From: an uncultured Verrucomicrobiae bacterium | GTDB lineage: Bacteria; Verrucomicrobiota; Verrucomicrobiia; Verrucomicrobiales; Akkermansiaceae | Assembly: GCA_937957985.1 (NCBI GenBank) | Contig: CALGOH010000282.1 | Span: 1-24,183, forward strand | Direction of reading: 5' to 3' | Length of the DNA: 24,183 nucleotides | Shown here: positions 7,193 through 16,718 of the stretch, piece by piece | Numbering within the stretch: position 1 is the stretch's first letter | How the letters are laid out: each line of letters starts with the position of its first letter | Notes under the pieces: generated by a model | Told to the model about the DNA's origin: nothing | The model's input: only the letters and a program-made list of their open reading frames with translations | Databases searched by the model: none | Position numbers and translations under genes: made by a program

Positions 7193-8221
7193 ATGGCCAA
7201 GACCGCTGATCCTTCCGACAAACTCGCCGACGCCCGCAAACGCAATCTCGATCTGGCCATCTCCCAGATCCAGAAGGAGTTCGGCGAAGCCGCCATCATG
7301 CGGATGGGCGACGCCAACGCGATCGACATCGACGTGATCCCGACCGGCAATCTGGTGATCGACCGGGCCCTCGGTGTCGGCGGCTTTCCCCGCGGGCGGA
7401 TCATCGAGATCTTCGGCCCGGAGTCGTCGGGCAAGACGACCCTCACCCTCACCGCCATCGCCCAGGCCCAGAAGAAGGGCGGACTGGCCGCCTTCATCGA
7501 TGTCGAGCACGCCCTCGACCCCCAGTACGCCCGCAAGCTCGGGGTCAACCTCGACGACCTGCTGATTTCCCAGCCGAACTCGGGTGAGGAGGCGCTGCAG
7601 ATCTGCGAGACGCTGGTCCGCTCGAATGCGATCGACGTGATCGTGCTCGACTCGGTCGCGGCGCTCGTGACCAAACAGGAACTCGACGGCGAGATCGGCG
7701 ATTCGACCGTCGGCACCCAGGCGCGCCTGATGAGCGCCGCGATGCGCAAGCTCACCGCGCTCATTTCCAAGGCGCGCACCGTCTGCATCTTCACCAACCA
7801 GATCCGCGAGAAGATCGGCGTGATGTTCGGCAACCCGGAGACCACTCCCGGCGGCCGCGCGCTCAAGTTCTTCTCCTCGGTCCGCGTCGATATCCGCCGC
7901 ATCGGCCAGATCAAGGCGACCGACGGCACCGTCCAGGGCAACCGGACCAAGATCAAGGTGGTGAAGAACAAGGTGGCCCCGCCCTTCACGACCTGCGAGT
8001 TCGACATCATGTACAACGAGGGCATCTCCTCGACCGGGTCGCTGCTCGACCTCGCGCTGGAATTCGACCTCATCCAGAAGCGCGGCTCGTGGTTCGCCTA
8101 CAACGGCGAGCAGCTCGCCCAGGGCCGCGACGCCGCCAAGCAGGTGCTCAAGGACAACGACGAACTCTACGAGGAACTCGCCACCAAGGTTCGCGAGAAA
8201 CTCGACGAGCCGAAGGGGTGA
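7193..8221 (+). CDS. recA: Recombinase RecA
   Basis: This 342-aa protein is a canonical RecA. Walker A is GPESSGKTTLTL (near residue 79), followed by the catalytic region AAFIDVEHALDPQYA, Walker B VIVLDSVAALV (near 152), loop L1 around EIGDSTVGTQARLMSAAMRK, and loop L2 FTNQIREKIGVMFGNPETTP with GGRALKF behind it. It binds single-stranded DNA, promotes homologous pairing and strand exchange, and stimulates LexA self-cleavage. ATG 7193 (MAKTADPSDKL) is preferred because it gives the usual RecA N-terminus and length. An in-frame TTG at 7157 would add 12 residues. No strong Shine-Dalgarno sequence is seen. The gene stands alone, divergent from VCA, and is preceded by an SOS box. No recX or lexA is in the window. 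Confidence 0.99.
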   Translation: MAKTADPSDKLADARKRNLDLAISQIQKEFGEAAIMRMGDANAIDIDVIPTGNLVIDRALGVGGFPRGRIIEIFGPESSGKTTLTLTAIAQAQKKGGLAAFIDVEHALDPQYARKLGVNLDDLLISQPNSGEEALQICETLVRSNAIDVIVLDSVAALVTKQELDGEIGDSTVGTQARLMSAAMRKLTALISKARTVCIFTNQIREKIGVMFGNPETTPGGRALKFFSSVRVDIRRIGQIKATDGTVQGNRTKIKVVKNKVAPPFTTCEFDIMYNEGISSTGSLLDLALEFDLIQKRGSWFAYNGEQLAQGRDAAKQVLKDNDELYEELATKVREKLDEPKG

Positions 8222-8226
8222 GGGAG

Positions 8227-8277
8227 GGCGGACACTCCCCCGGCGCGCCGGAGCTTCAGCGCAGGCGGCTGTCCGCC
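8227..8277. terminator. Inverted repeat between convergent genes, possible bidirectional terminator
   Basis: GGCGGACA (8227-8234) pairs with TGTCCGCC (8270-8277). Inside lies the 12-bp palindrome CCGGCGCGCCGG (8240-8251). The position just after the recA stop and just after the stop of the opposing gene suits a shared terminator, although there is no T-run on either strand. Confidence 0.45.
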
Positions 8278-8281
8278 AATC

Positions 8282-11200
8282 CTACGGTGCCGAAGTGGTA
8301 ACACCGACCCGCCCGAAGCGGCGGGGGCCGCTGGTCGGATCGGTTGCGGTGACGCGTTCCCAGGTGCCGTCGAGCGACTCGACAGTCGCGCCGCTCAGGT
8401 CGAGGGGACTCCAGTCGGCTGGATTCGAGAGGTCCGAGCAGACCTGCACAGTGTAGGTGACCCCGGGGTTGGTCGCAGCCTTGCGCCGGACGAACTGGAT
8501 GACGAGCTGCGGCGTGGCGTTGGTGGTGATGGCGGGCAGGCCGGCGGTGCCGCCGTTTGGTAGAATCGAAACGTCAGACTCCAGCAGGTCGCCCGCGTCG
8601 GGTGCCATGTTGAAGGCATACTTCAGGAGATTGGCCACCCCGTCGCCGGAGGGGTTTCCGTCGTCCTCGGAGCCGTCGGTGGCGAGACCATGCAGCACGC
8701 GCCATTGGTACAAAGCAGTCGCAACAGCCGTCTGTTCCAGGGTCACGCCGTTGAGGATCGGGTTCTTGTCGGCGGTGCCGTCGGTCACGCTGGCACCGTC
8801 GAGGACGATCGTGGCGCTGGTGGCGGAAGCGACGAATTCGTGGACAACGGCTGTGGCGGCATAGGTCTTGGCGGGTGAGCCCTGGGCTTCGGAGGGACCG
8901 AAGTCGTCGGCGACCAGCACGCCGTCCACCCGCACGTCGAAGCGGCGGTTGTAGTCGCCGCTCTCGGCGAAGAGGAGCTGGAGCTTGTAGCGGTTGCCGG
9001 GCGTCAGGTTGTCCAGAATGACGGAGATGACCCGCAGGCCGGGATTCGGATGGCTGGTGTCGGCCCAGCGGATGGACTGGAACACGGTCTCGAGGGTGGT
9101 GTCGTTGGCGCTGGCCCCGAACTCGCGGGTGGACCAGCTGGCGATCTCGTTGGGCGCGCCGAGGGTGATGCCCGACTCGTTGTCGGCCGTGAAGTAGGCG
9201 TCGCCGGCCTGGCCGGCCGCGCCGGGAGTGCCAACATTGAAGGCGTGAACGAAGGTGCCACTGAGGTCCAGTCCGCGGGCGGGGCCGATGCCGAGCACGC
9301 GCTCGATCCGGGTGGTGCCGGGCACACTGCCGGAAAACGTCGGATCGCTGCCGCTCAGAATCTCGGTCGCGTCGGTGTAGCCGTCGCTGTCGGCGTCGAT
9401 GTGCACCGGACTGGTCTGTGCGAATGCCTCGGCGACGTTGTTGAGATTGTCACGGTCGGGATCGGTGTCGCCGATCTCGTTTTCCACCGCCCCGCTGTCG
9501 GGGGAGCCGGCGACCGATCTCGCGCTGCCGCGCTGGTCGGTGGTGATGCCACCGATCGGCGAGCCGGAGTTGATGACCGGGCTGCCGCTCAGGGGGGCGC
9601 ACGTCGGGGTCGGTCCCCCGTTGTTGGCAAGTGGGCCGAGGCGGAGTTGCGTCGCAGTGAGCCCGGCCAGGTTGCCGTTCACCCCGTGGGTGATGCCGGC
9701 GGTGTTGCCGGTGCCGAAGACATTGCCCGCGCTGGACGCGGCGAAGGCACCGCTGCCGTGGGTGGCGATGCCGTCCGGGCTGTTCCCGGCGACGATCGAG
9801 TTGTCGATGGTCGGCACGGTGTCATAAAGCCAGATCACCCAGGGGCCGGTGTTGCCGGTGACGGTCAGGTGCTTGAAGGAATTCGAGACCGCGCCGGTGA
9901 CGATCGCCGAGCCCACCGAGGCGGCGGAATTTCCGACGAAGGTGGAGTTCTCGATCTCCAGCAGCAGCGTGCCGCCCGAGCAATGCACCGCGCCGCCCTC
10001 GTTCGCCGAACTGTTGCCGGAGAAGGTGCAGCGCCGGACGATGAGGGAGCCATATTGGTTCCACACGCTGCCACCGAAATCGCTCACGTTGCCGCCGGTG
10101 AGGTTGAGGTCCTGCAGGGTCAGATGCCCGCCGGTGCCGACCTGGAAATGGCGTTTCTGGACGCCGGACGCCACCGCGAGGGTCACGCCGGGCGCGGTGG
10201 TGAGGCCCTGCACCATGATACCAGTGGTCACCAGCAGGGCGCTGCTGTCGGTCGGGCCGGTCCAACCGCTGCTCAACGTCACCGTCTGCCCGGCCAGCGA
10301 CGGCGCGAAGGTGATGGTCCGGGCCGTGCCGTAGTGGCTGGCATCGGCGAGAGCCTCACGCAGGCTGGTGCCGGTGCCGACGGCTGGGTCGCTGCTGTTG
10401 TCGTTTTCATCCGCAGCGGTGGTGACAACGAAATTCGGGAGGTATTCGTAGGCGCCAATGTCGGTCGCGCCGTGCTGGGGGCGGGCGACGCCGCGCTGGT
10501 CGGTGGTGGTGAGGCCGGACGCGGTGCCGGCGTTGTAGCCCGGGCTGGTGCGGCGCAGCGGCATGACCGGGGTCGGGCTGCCGAGCGTGGTCAGCGGGGC
10601 GAGGCCGACGTCCGCTCCGACGATGTTGTTGTCAACGCCGTCCACGAAACTGCCATTGCCAAAGCCTCCGTTCCAGCTGCCATAGCCGATCAGGTTGTGG
10701 GTGCCGGTAAAGCCGGTCGAAAGGTTGGAATTGGCGGGCAAATAAACGCCGCCGTCGAAGTCGAGATACACGTAGCCAAGATTTCCATCGACGATGCAGT
10801 TGGTGATCGTGCCCTCGCCACCGAGGCCGGCCGGAATGAGATCCTGCTGAGCGGTCGCTTGGTTGCCGACGACCGTGCAGTTCACCATGTTCAGCGAGCT
10901 TCCGGTCGGATGGATGCTCGGCTCGGCGAACACCCCACCGGCACCGAGGTTGGACGAGTTCTGGGCGATGGTGCAGTTGACCAGCGTCGCATCGGGAATC
11001 TCGCTGCTGGCCTGGACGTAGATCGCGCCGCCGCGAAAACTGCCGGAGTTGCCGGTGAAGGCGCATCGCCGGGCCACGAACGAGCCATTGACGTACACCG
11101 CGCCGCCAAAATCCGAGGACCCGTTGGTGAGGCTTAGGTCCTCAAGGGTGAGCTTGGCCGGCTTGCTCCAGATGCGGAACAAGCGCATCGCCGGGGCCGA

Positions 11201-13096
11201 GGCGGCACGGGTGATGGTGATGCCCGGGCCGCTGGTGAGCCCGAGGAGGGTGATCTCCTTGTCGATGCGCAGCGCGGACGGCGATCCAAACGACGAGTCA
11301 CCGACGAGGCTGAGTTCGATGGTCTGGCCGGCAAGTGAAGGGTCGAAGGTGATGGTCTGCGGGGCGGACTGGGTGTTGGCGAAGGCGACCGCCTCACGCA
11401 GACTGGTGCCGGTACCGAGGGCGGGATTGGTGCTGCCGTTGTCCTCATCGATCGCCGTGGTGACGAGCAGGTCGCCCTTTTGCACGACGAGGGTGAAGGA
11501 CTGGGTCGCCGAGGGCGCGGCGCTGTTTTGCGCGGTCACGGTGATCGGATAGACACCTTCCGAGAAAAGGGGCGGTGTGCCGCTGAGCAGCCCGCTGCTG
11601 TCGAGGGTGACGCCCGTCGGCAGGCTGCCGGTGAAGCTGAAGGTCGGCGAAGGCGTGCCGCTGGCGACGAACTGGAAGCTGTTGCTGCGGATGGTGGTGA
11701 AGGTGGTGGTGGCGGGGCTGCTGATGACCAGTGGAGCACCTTGTTGCACGACCAATGCAAAGGCTTTGCTGGCCGCCGGCGCGGTGCCGTTGTCGGCCGT
11801 GACAGTGATCGGGTAGATGCCCTCGTTGAAGAGTTCGGGCGTGCCGCTGAGCAGGCCGTCGGGGCTGAGGGTCACTCCTGCGGGCAGCGCGCCATTGTGG
11901 CTGAAGACCGGCTTTGGCGAACCGCTGGCGGCGAACTGGAAGCTGCCGGGCAGCATGGTGGTGAAGGTCGTGCTGGTGGTCGTGGTGGTGATGACCGGCG
12001 CGGTGGTCGGGGCTTCGAAAGCGCCGATGTCCGGGAGAGCGCCCCGGGGGCGGGCGATGCCCCGCTGGTCGGTGGCGAAGCCGGCGAGCAACACGGCACC
12101 GTCGATGGCCGGACTGGCGGGGTCGGGCGCCATGGTGGCGGTCGGACCGCCGTTGTCGGCAAGCGCCCCGAGCAGGGCGTCCACACCGAGGATGTTGCCA
12201 TTGACCCCGTCGGTCAGGCCACCGGCACCGTTGTTGTTGTTGGCACTCGGCGTCGTGCCCGGGTCGCTGATGAGGTTGTGGGAGCTGGTCGAGGTGCTGA
12301 CGATCCCGTCGATGTCGGGAAACTGGCCGGCGGTGTTGCCCGCGACGATGCAGTTGCGCATCGTGGGGTAGAAACCGAGGAAGAGAAAGATGCCGCCGGC
12401 CCGCTGGTCGCAGGTGTTTCCGGTGATCGTCGCGTGCGTGAGTTCCAGATTGCCGAAGCTGTTGTTGATGCCGCCGCCCTGGGTCACGGAGTGGTTGTTG
12501 GCGACGGTGCTGTTGTTGAGGCTGAGGAAGGAAGCCCCTCCCTCCTTGTGGATGGCACCGCCGGCATTGGCCCGATTGCCGGAGAGGGTGCAGTTGTTGA
12601 AGCTGACATGGGCTGAGCGGATCCACACCGCGCCCCCATCGCCGTTCACGTCGCCGCTGCTCAGCGTCAGGTCGTTGAAGACGACGGTGAGGGTTCCCGC
12701 TCCATCGCAGTTGAAAAGCCGCATTTGCGGCACAGCGGGGCTGCGCGCGATGGTGACGCCAGAGCCGCCGGTGAGACCCTGAAAGGTGACGGTGCGCTCC
12801 TGGCTCAGAAAGCCCTGGACCTTCAACGCGGAGCCGCCGCCGTTGGTGTTGCCGATTTGCGAAAGCTGGATCGTCTGCCCGGCCAGTGCGGGAGCGAAGG
12901 TGATGGTGTGTGTGCCACCTGTGTTGTTCACCGCGTTGACCGCATCCCGCAGAGTGACGGTGGCTCCGAGCGTGGGGATGGTGATGGAGCCGTTGAAGCC
13001 CGCCGGGTCGGCGGTGCTGTTGACGACGATGGTATCGGCGCGGGCTGGCAAGGCAGCCAGCAGGAGGGTGGCGAGCAGGGCGGAAGGCAGCTTCAT
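8282..13096 (-). CDS. Giant exported triple beta-helix protein (choice-of-anchor Q type)
   Basis: This 1604-aa protein has a signal peptide (MKLPSALLATLLLAALPARA). Three parallel beta-helix modules each open with a '(S/T)LR(D/E)A' motif followed by 'TITFAPSLAGQT', and each closes with 'DQRG.(A)RP...DIGA(F/Y)E' (residues about 25-350, 550-885 and 895-1195); this is the choice-of-anchor Q pattern. Between modules one and two lie two He_PIG Ig-like domains (about 369-445 and 447-539, 'LPAGVTLSPDGLLSGTP'). Downstream come an Asp-rich calcium-binding segment (DTDPDRDNLNN, DADSDGYTD), a malectin-like domain (about 1260-1420) and a C-terminal domain common in verrucomicrobial surface proteins. It is likely an adhesin or carbohydrate-binding protein outside the cell. 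ATG 13096 is chosen because the signal peptide begins there; the frame is open 24 codons further upstream. It follows the kinase gene by 55 bp. Confidence 0.85.
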   Translation of the reverse strand: MKLPSALLATLLLAALPARADTIVVNSTADPAGFNGSITIPTLGATVTLRDAVNAVNNTGGTHTITFAPALAGQTIQLSQIGNTNGGGSALKVQGFLSQERTVTFQGLTGGSGVTIARSPAVPQMRLFNCDGAGTLTVVFNDLTLSSGDVNGDGGAVWIRSAHVSFNNCTLSGNRANAGGAIHKEGGASFLSLNNSTVANNHSVTQGGGINNSFGNLELTHATITGNTCDQRAGGIFLFLGFYPTMRNCIVAGNTAGQFPDIDGIVSTSTSSHNLISDPGTTPSANNNNGAGGLTDGVNGNILGVDALLGALADNGGPTATMAPDPASPAIDGAVLLAGFATDQRGIARPRGALPDIGAFEAPTTAPVITTTTTSTTFTTMLPGSFQFAASGSPKPVFSHNGALPAGVTLSPDGLLSGTPELFNEGIYPITVTADNGTAPAASKAFALVVQQGAPLVISSPATTTFTTIRSNSFQFVASGTPSPTFSFTGSLPTGVTLDSSGLLSGTPPLFSEGVYPITVTAQNSAAPSATQSFTLVVQKGDLLVTTAIDEDNGSTNPALGTGTSLREAVAFANTQSAPQTITFDPSLAGQTIELSLVGDSSFGSPSALRIDKEITLLGLTSGPGITITRAASAPAMRLFRIWSKPAKLTLEDLSLTNGSSDFGGAVYVNGSFVARRCAFTGNSGSFRGGAIYVQASSEIPDATLVNCTIAQNSSNLGAGGVFAEPSIHPTGSSLNMVNCTVVGNQATAQQDLIPAGLGGEGTITNCIVDGNLGYVYLDFDGGVYLPANSNLSTGFTGTHNLIGYGSWNGGFGNGSFVDGVDNNIVGADVGLAPLTTLGSPTPVMPLRRTSPGYNAGTASGLTTTDQRGVARPQHGATDIGAYEYLPNFVVTTAADENDNSSDPAVGTGTSLREALADASHYGTARTITFAPSLAGQTVTLSSGWTGPTDSSALLVTTGIMVQGLTTAPGVTLAVASGVQKRHFQVGTGGHLTLQDLNLTGGNVSDFGGSVWNQYGSLIVRRCTFSGNSSANEGGAVHCSGGTLLLEIENSTFVGNSAASVGSAIVTGAVSNSFKHLTVTGNTGPWVIWLYDTVPTIDNSIVAGNSPDGIATHGSGAFAASSAGNVFGTGNTAGITHGVNGNLAGLTATQLRLGPLANNGGPTPTCAPLSGSPVINSGSPIGGITTDQRGSARSVAGSPDSGAVENEIGDTDPDRDNLNNVAEAFAQTSPVHIDADSDGYTDATEILSGSDPTFSGSVPGTTRIERVLGIGPARGLDLSGTFVHAFNVGTPGAAGQAGDAYFTADNESGITLGAPNEIASWSTREFGASANDTTLETVFQSIRWADTSHPNPGLRVISVILDNLTPGNRYKLQLLFAESGDYNRRFDVRVDGVLVADDFGPSEAQGSPAKTYAATAVVHEFVASATSATIVLDGASVTDGTADKNPILNGVTLEQTAVATALYQWRVLHGLATDGSEDDGNPSGDGVANLLKYAFNMAPDAGDLLESDVSILPNGGTAGLPAITTNATPQLVIQFVRRKAATNPGVTYTVQVCSDLSNPADWSPLDLSGATVESLDGTWERVTATDPTSGPRRFGRVGVTTSAP

Positions 13097-13151
13097 CACC
13101 GGGTTTCTTACCCGTCGCGGAAGAAACCTTGTGCCCGGATGAAAAAAAATC

Positions 13152-16100
13152 TCAGTAATCTGGAGCAATCACCCTGCGGGCCCATTCGGCATAGGGCCCG
13201 GTGGCGTTGATGAGGGTCTTGCGGATTTCAAAAAGACCGCTGCCATCGAGCAGGTGCGGGGTTTCCGCGTCGTCGAAACGCATCTGGGCAAGCGATTCGA
13301 GGAGTTCGGGAAACCACGGGGGGACCGGTTCGCGGGGCTGGGCGACGGTGTGCAGCGCGGTGCCGGCCGCGGCGACTCCCGTGAGGACGCGGGAGCCGTC
13401 GGCGGTCATGAAGGCACGCCACGATTCGGAGTCCATGCCGACGCCACTGGTCATCGGGTCGCGAACGTGGAGCGTGAGCGGCTCGGCACGCACGGGGTCC
13501 CAGAAACGGAAGCCTTGGTGATCGACGACGAGGACCGCCTTTCCATCGGCGGTGAAGCGCACGGTGTGGACGGTCGATTTTTGCGGCAGTGGCGGACTGG
13601 CAGGTGATCCGTCGGGCAGATGCCAGAACCTCAGGGTCCCGTCGCGGCAGCCGGTGGCGAGAAGTTTGCCGTCAGGCGAGATTTCCAAGTGCGAGAGCCA
13701 GGCGGCGTGCGGCAACGGGCTGCCGATGGGCTGGCCGCTGCGGGCATCCCACAGGCGGGCGCTGCGGTCGTAGGAGGCGGTGGCGAGAAAGCGCGAGTCG
13801 GGACTCCAGGCGGCGGCGATGCGCTTGTCGGTGTGGCCTTCGAGGGTGGCGAGTTTTTGTCCGGTGGTGACATCCCAGACGTGGGCGAGCCGGTCGGTGG
13901 AGCCCGAGACGAAGCGGCCACTGCCGTCGGGCGCGAAGCGGATGACCTTGATCTCACCGGGGTGGGGCCGGGTGTGGACAAGACGACCGTCGGCGGTGTC
14001 GTAAATGCGGATGTGGCCGTCATTGTGGCCGGCGACGATGCGGGTGCCGTCGGGTGAAAGCTCGCCCGGGCGGATGAGTCCGGGTTCGCGGGCGGGCGGC
14101 CAGAGTTCGGTGCCATCGGCCAGCGACCAGCCGTAGCGCCAGCCGCTGGCCGTCAGCGCATAACAGCGGGTGCCGTCGGGCGAGAAGAGGTGGATGTAGC
14201 AATGGCCGCGTGTGGGCACGTCGAGAAGCGTGCAGCCGGTCGCGATATCATGGACGATCGAATAAGGACCCGGGCCGAAGGCGGCGAGGCGCCCGTCGGG
14301 CGAAATGCGGGAGGAACTGAGCGAGCGCTCGATCGGGTGGAAGCGGCGGACGATGGGCGCGGGCGTGGTACCCCGCCAGACGGTGGGCAGGCGGCTGCCG
14401 GATGGGCTTCGGGTAGGCGTGACAAGGATCGACGAGCCGTCGGCAGCGAGGGAGGTCTTCGCATCGTGATGGGTATCGCGACGGATTGCCTGGAGGCGAA
14501 CCTCGCCGGTGGTGGTATCCCGGAGGCAGGCGCGTCCGTCGGACGCGAAGCTGAGCGCCGCGGTGCCGTCGGCGGTGCCGACGAGGCTCAGTTGCTCGTA
14601 GAAATGCCGCATCGGCGGTGAGACCCGGGTGCCGGTGGCTGTATCGTGAACTGCGAGATTGTCGGAAGTTCCGGTGAGCAGGATACGTGAGCCGTCGGGG
14701 TTGAAGACGCCGCGGGAGTAATCGTCGAAGGGACTCTCGATGGTGGGGAGCTCGAGGGCGCGGTCGAAGTTGCGCAAATGCACCCTGCCATTGGTATCGA
14801 TCACGGCAAGGTGACTGCCATCGACCGAGAGGCTGGCATGGCGAATTTCCGGCGGGGCTTCGTGTCGCCAGATTTTCGAGCCATCGGCTGTGTTCAGGGC
14901 GAAGGCGTGGTGGCGCGACCAGACGACGGCGCGATCTCCATCCGAGCTGAGAACGAGGCCGGCAGGCGGCTCGTCGAGGGAGAGGCGGAGCGGGTGGTTG
15001 TCCGGGCGGTGGATTTCGAGAAAGCCATCGCCTGCCGCAAGCCAGATCCGTCCGTCTGCGGATGCGGTGAGGCTCGTGACCGGTTCCGGTTTTCCCTCGC
15101 GTGGCAGCTTCACGGGCAGGTCATCCGGATTTCGGCAGAGCCACACTCCGCCATCGGCGCCGGCATAGGCCAACGCGCCGCCACCAGCCGCCAGGGCGGT
15201 CACCGCGGCGGGTGGGTGGTAAGACGCAAGGCGCCGGTTGGAAGAGGTTTCCCGGAGCGTGACGCCATCCGGTCCGGCACTCGCGACCCATCTGCCATCG
15301 GCGGCAAGAACGGGAGGCGGAAATGCCGGATCCCATGGGTCGAGCGGTGGCCCGGCGAGGACCGGGAACGGGCGTTGATCGACCAGGGACATCGCCATCA
15401 TCGCGGCCTGCCAACGCCCGGGATCGCGTCGCAGCTGAGCGGCGAGGCGGGCGAGCGCGACCGGAGCCTCGTCGGCCGATTCCGCCTGACGCGTGATTTC
15501 GCGCCAGCGGAGTTGGTCGAGCACGATGCCTTGGGCGGCGTGGGCGGCCTCGACCTGCCGCCACTGCCGGAGCGCGGTGCCGAGCCCGACGAGGACGGAA
15601 AGGACGAGCAATGCGCCGAGTCCGGCGGTCACTGGTCGGCGGCGCATCCACGAGCCGATGTGCCGAACCAGCGGCTGCGGCGTGGCGGTGACCGGTTCGC
15701 CGCGGCTGAACCGTTCGAGGTCGGCGGCGAGGTCGGCGGCCGTGCCGTAGCGGTCGGCGGCCTGCTTCGCGAGGCACTTGAGACAGACGATGCGCAGGTC
15801 GCGAGGAATGTTGGCGGGTAGGACCGCGCGTTCCTCGACCACGCGGCGCAGGGTTTCCGCGGTCGAGCGTCCGGCGAAGGGCGGGCTTCCTGTTAGAAGT
15901 TCGAAGAGCACCGCGCCGATGCCATAGACGTCGGTGGCGGTGGTGATGCCGTCGTCGGCGGGCTCGATCTGCTCGGGTGCCATGTAAGCCGGGCTGCCGA
16001 CGAGGTGAAGCGTGCGGGTGAGCTGGGCGGCAGGTTCGTCGAGCAGCTTGGCGAGGCCGAAGTCGGTGACCTGCGGCCCGAGTTCGGGATCCCAGAGGAT

Positions 16101-16673
16101 GTTCGACGGCTTGAGGTCGCGGTGGAGGATCCCGTGGCTGTGGGCGTGGGCGACGGCCCGGGCGACCAAGGCGACGGCGGCGGCGAGCGCGGGGAAGTCC
16201 CGACGGCGGGTGGCGGCCCAGTCGGCGATCGTTTGCCCGCCCGGCACGTGGCGCATCGTGAGATACGGCAGCATCTCGTGCTCGCCGGTTTCATAGACCG
16301 GGACAATGTTCGGGTGGTGCAGGGCGGCGGCGGCGCGCGCCTCGCGCTGGAACATCGCACGGGCTTCGTCGCCGGCGATCTCGCCGCCGAGGATCATCTT
16401 GATCGCCAGCTCGCGGCCGAGGCTGGCCTGACGGGCGCGATAGACGATGCCCATGCCGCCGCGGGCGACTTCGGCCAGCAGCTCGTAGTCGCCGAAGCGA
16501 CGGGTCTGGCAGGGGTTGAGCAGGTCTTCGTCGTCTTCCGCCGGCAACGCGGCGGTCGCCAGTCCGAGCAGGCAGCGCGGGCATTGCCCCGCCACCGTGG
16601 CCCCGGCCATCGGCCCACCACATACCCCGCACACGGCGGATGCTGAGGTGGTGGGATCGACGGAAGAGGACAT
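13152..16673 (-). CDS. Transmembrane serine/threonine kinase with WD40-type sensor
   Basis: This 1173-aa protein has an N-terminal zinc ribbon (C15-x2-C18 and C31-x2-C34), then a PknB-like kinase domain (about residues 63-325): the GGMG loop at 72-75, Lys92 (AIKMI), HRDLKPSN 184-191 with catalytic Asp186, DFG 204-206 and APEQ 232-235. All key residues are present, so it should be active. One membrane helix follows (about 349-367, after WMRRRP). The remainder is beta-propeller repeats, degenerate from about 430 to 850 and clear WD40 blades from about 860 to 1100 ('SPDGTRI', 'HVWDVTTGQ', 'RLWDARSGQ'). With the kinase inside, the propellers would face the periplasm and may sense ligands or proteins. 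The gene begins 45 bp after the ECF sigma factor, a pairing often seen in Planctomycetes and Verrucomicrobia, so the sigma factor is a plausible partner or substrate. Confidence 0.92.
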   Translation of the reverse strand: MSSSVDPTTSASAVCGVCGGPMAGATVAGQCPRCLLGLATAALPAEDDEDLLNPCQTRRFGDYELLAEVARGGMGIVYRARQASLGRELAIKMILGGEIAGDEARAMFQREARAAAALHHPNIVPVYETGEHEMLPYLTMRHVPGGQTIADWAATRRRDFPALAAAVALVARAVAHAHSHGILHRDLKPSNILWDPELGPQVTDFGLAKLLDEPAAQLTRTLHLVGSPAYMAPEQIEPADDGITTATDVYGIGAVLFELLTGSPPFAGRSTAETLRRVVEERAVLPANIPRDLRIVCLKCLAKQAADRYGTAADLAADLERFSRGEPVTATPQPLVRHIGSWMRRRPVTAGLGALLVLSVLVGLGTALRQWRQVEAAHAAQGIVLDQLRWREITRQAESADEAPVALARLAAQLRRDPGRWQAAMMAMSLVDQRPFPVLAGPPLDPWDPAFPPPVLAADGRWVASAGPDGVTLRETSSNRRLASYHPPAAVTALAAGGGALAYAGADGGVWLCRNPDDLPVKLPREGKPEPVTSLTASADGRIWLAAGDGFLEIHRPDNHPLRLSLDEPPAGLVLSSDGDRAVVWSRHHAFALNTADGSKIWRHEAPPEIRHASLSVDGSHLAVIDTNGRVHLRNFDRALELPTIESPFDDYSRGVFNPDGSRILLTGTSDNLAVHDTATGTRVSPPMRHFYEQLSLVGTADGTAALSFASDGRACLRDTTTGEVRLQAIRRDTHHDAKTSLAADGSSILVTPTRSPSGSRLPTVWRGTTPAPIVRRFHPIERSLSSSRISPDGRLAAFGPGPYSIVHDIATGCTLLDVPTRGHCYIHLFSPDGTRCYALTASGWRYGWSLADGTELWPPAREPGLIRPGELSPDGTRIVAGHNDGHIRIYDTADGRLVHTRPHPGEIKVIRFAPDGSGRFVSGSTDRLAHVWDVTTGQKLATLEGHTDKRIAAAWSPDSRFLATASYDRSARLWDARSGQPIGSPLPHAAWLSHLEISPDGKLLATGCRDGTLRFWHLPDGSPASPPLPQKSTVHTVRFTADGKAVLVVDHQGFRFWDPVRAEPLTLHVRDPMTSGVGMDSESWRAFMTADGSRVLTGVAAAGTALHTVAQPREPVPPWFPELLESLAQMRFDDAETPHLLDGSGLFEIRKTLINATGPYAEWARRVIAPDY

Positions 16674-16718
16674 CGCTTGCAGTGCTTACTTACCGGTTTG
16701 CGGCGAAACCTTGCGCGC

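Noticed and set aside
6559..8073. 504-codon minus-strand open frame opposite recA and the VCA start
   Set aside because: It is antisense to recA, which is certain. Its end only shadows VCA in another frame.
9050..11137. 695-codon plus-strand open frame opposite the beta-helix gene
   Set aside because: It is an antisense shadow with Gly/Ala/Val/Arg composition. The minus strand has signal peptide, repeats and domains.
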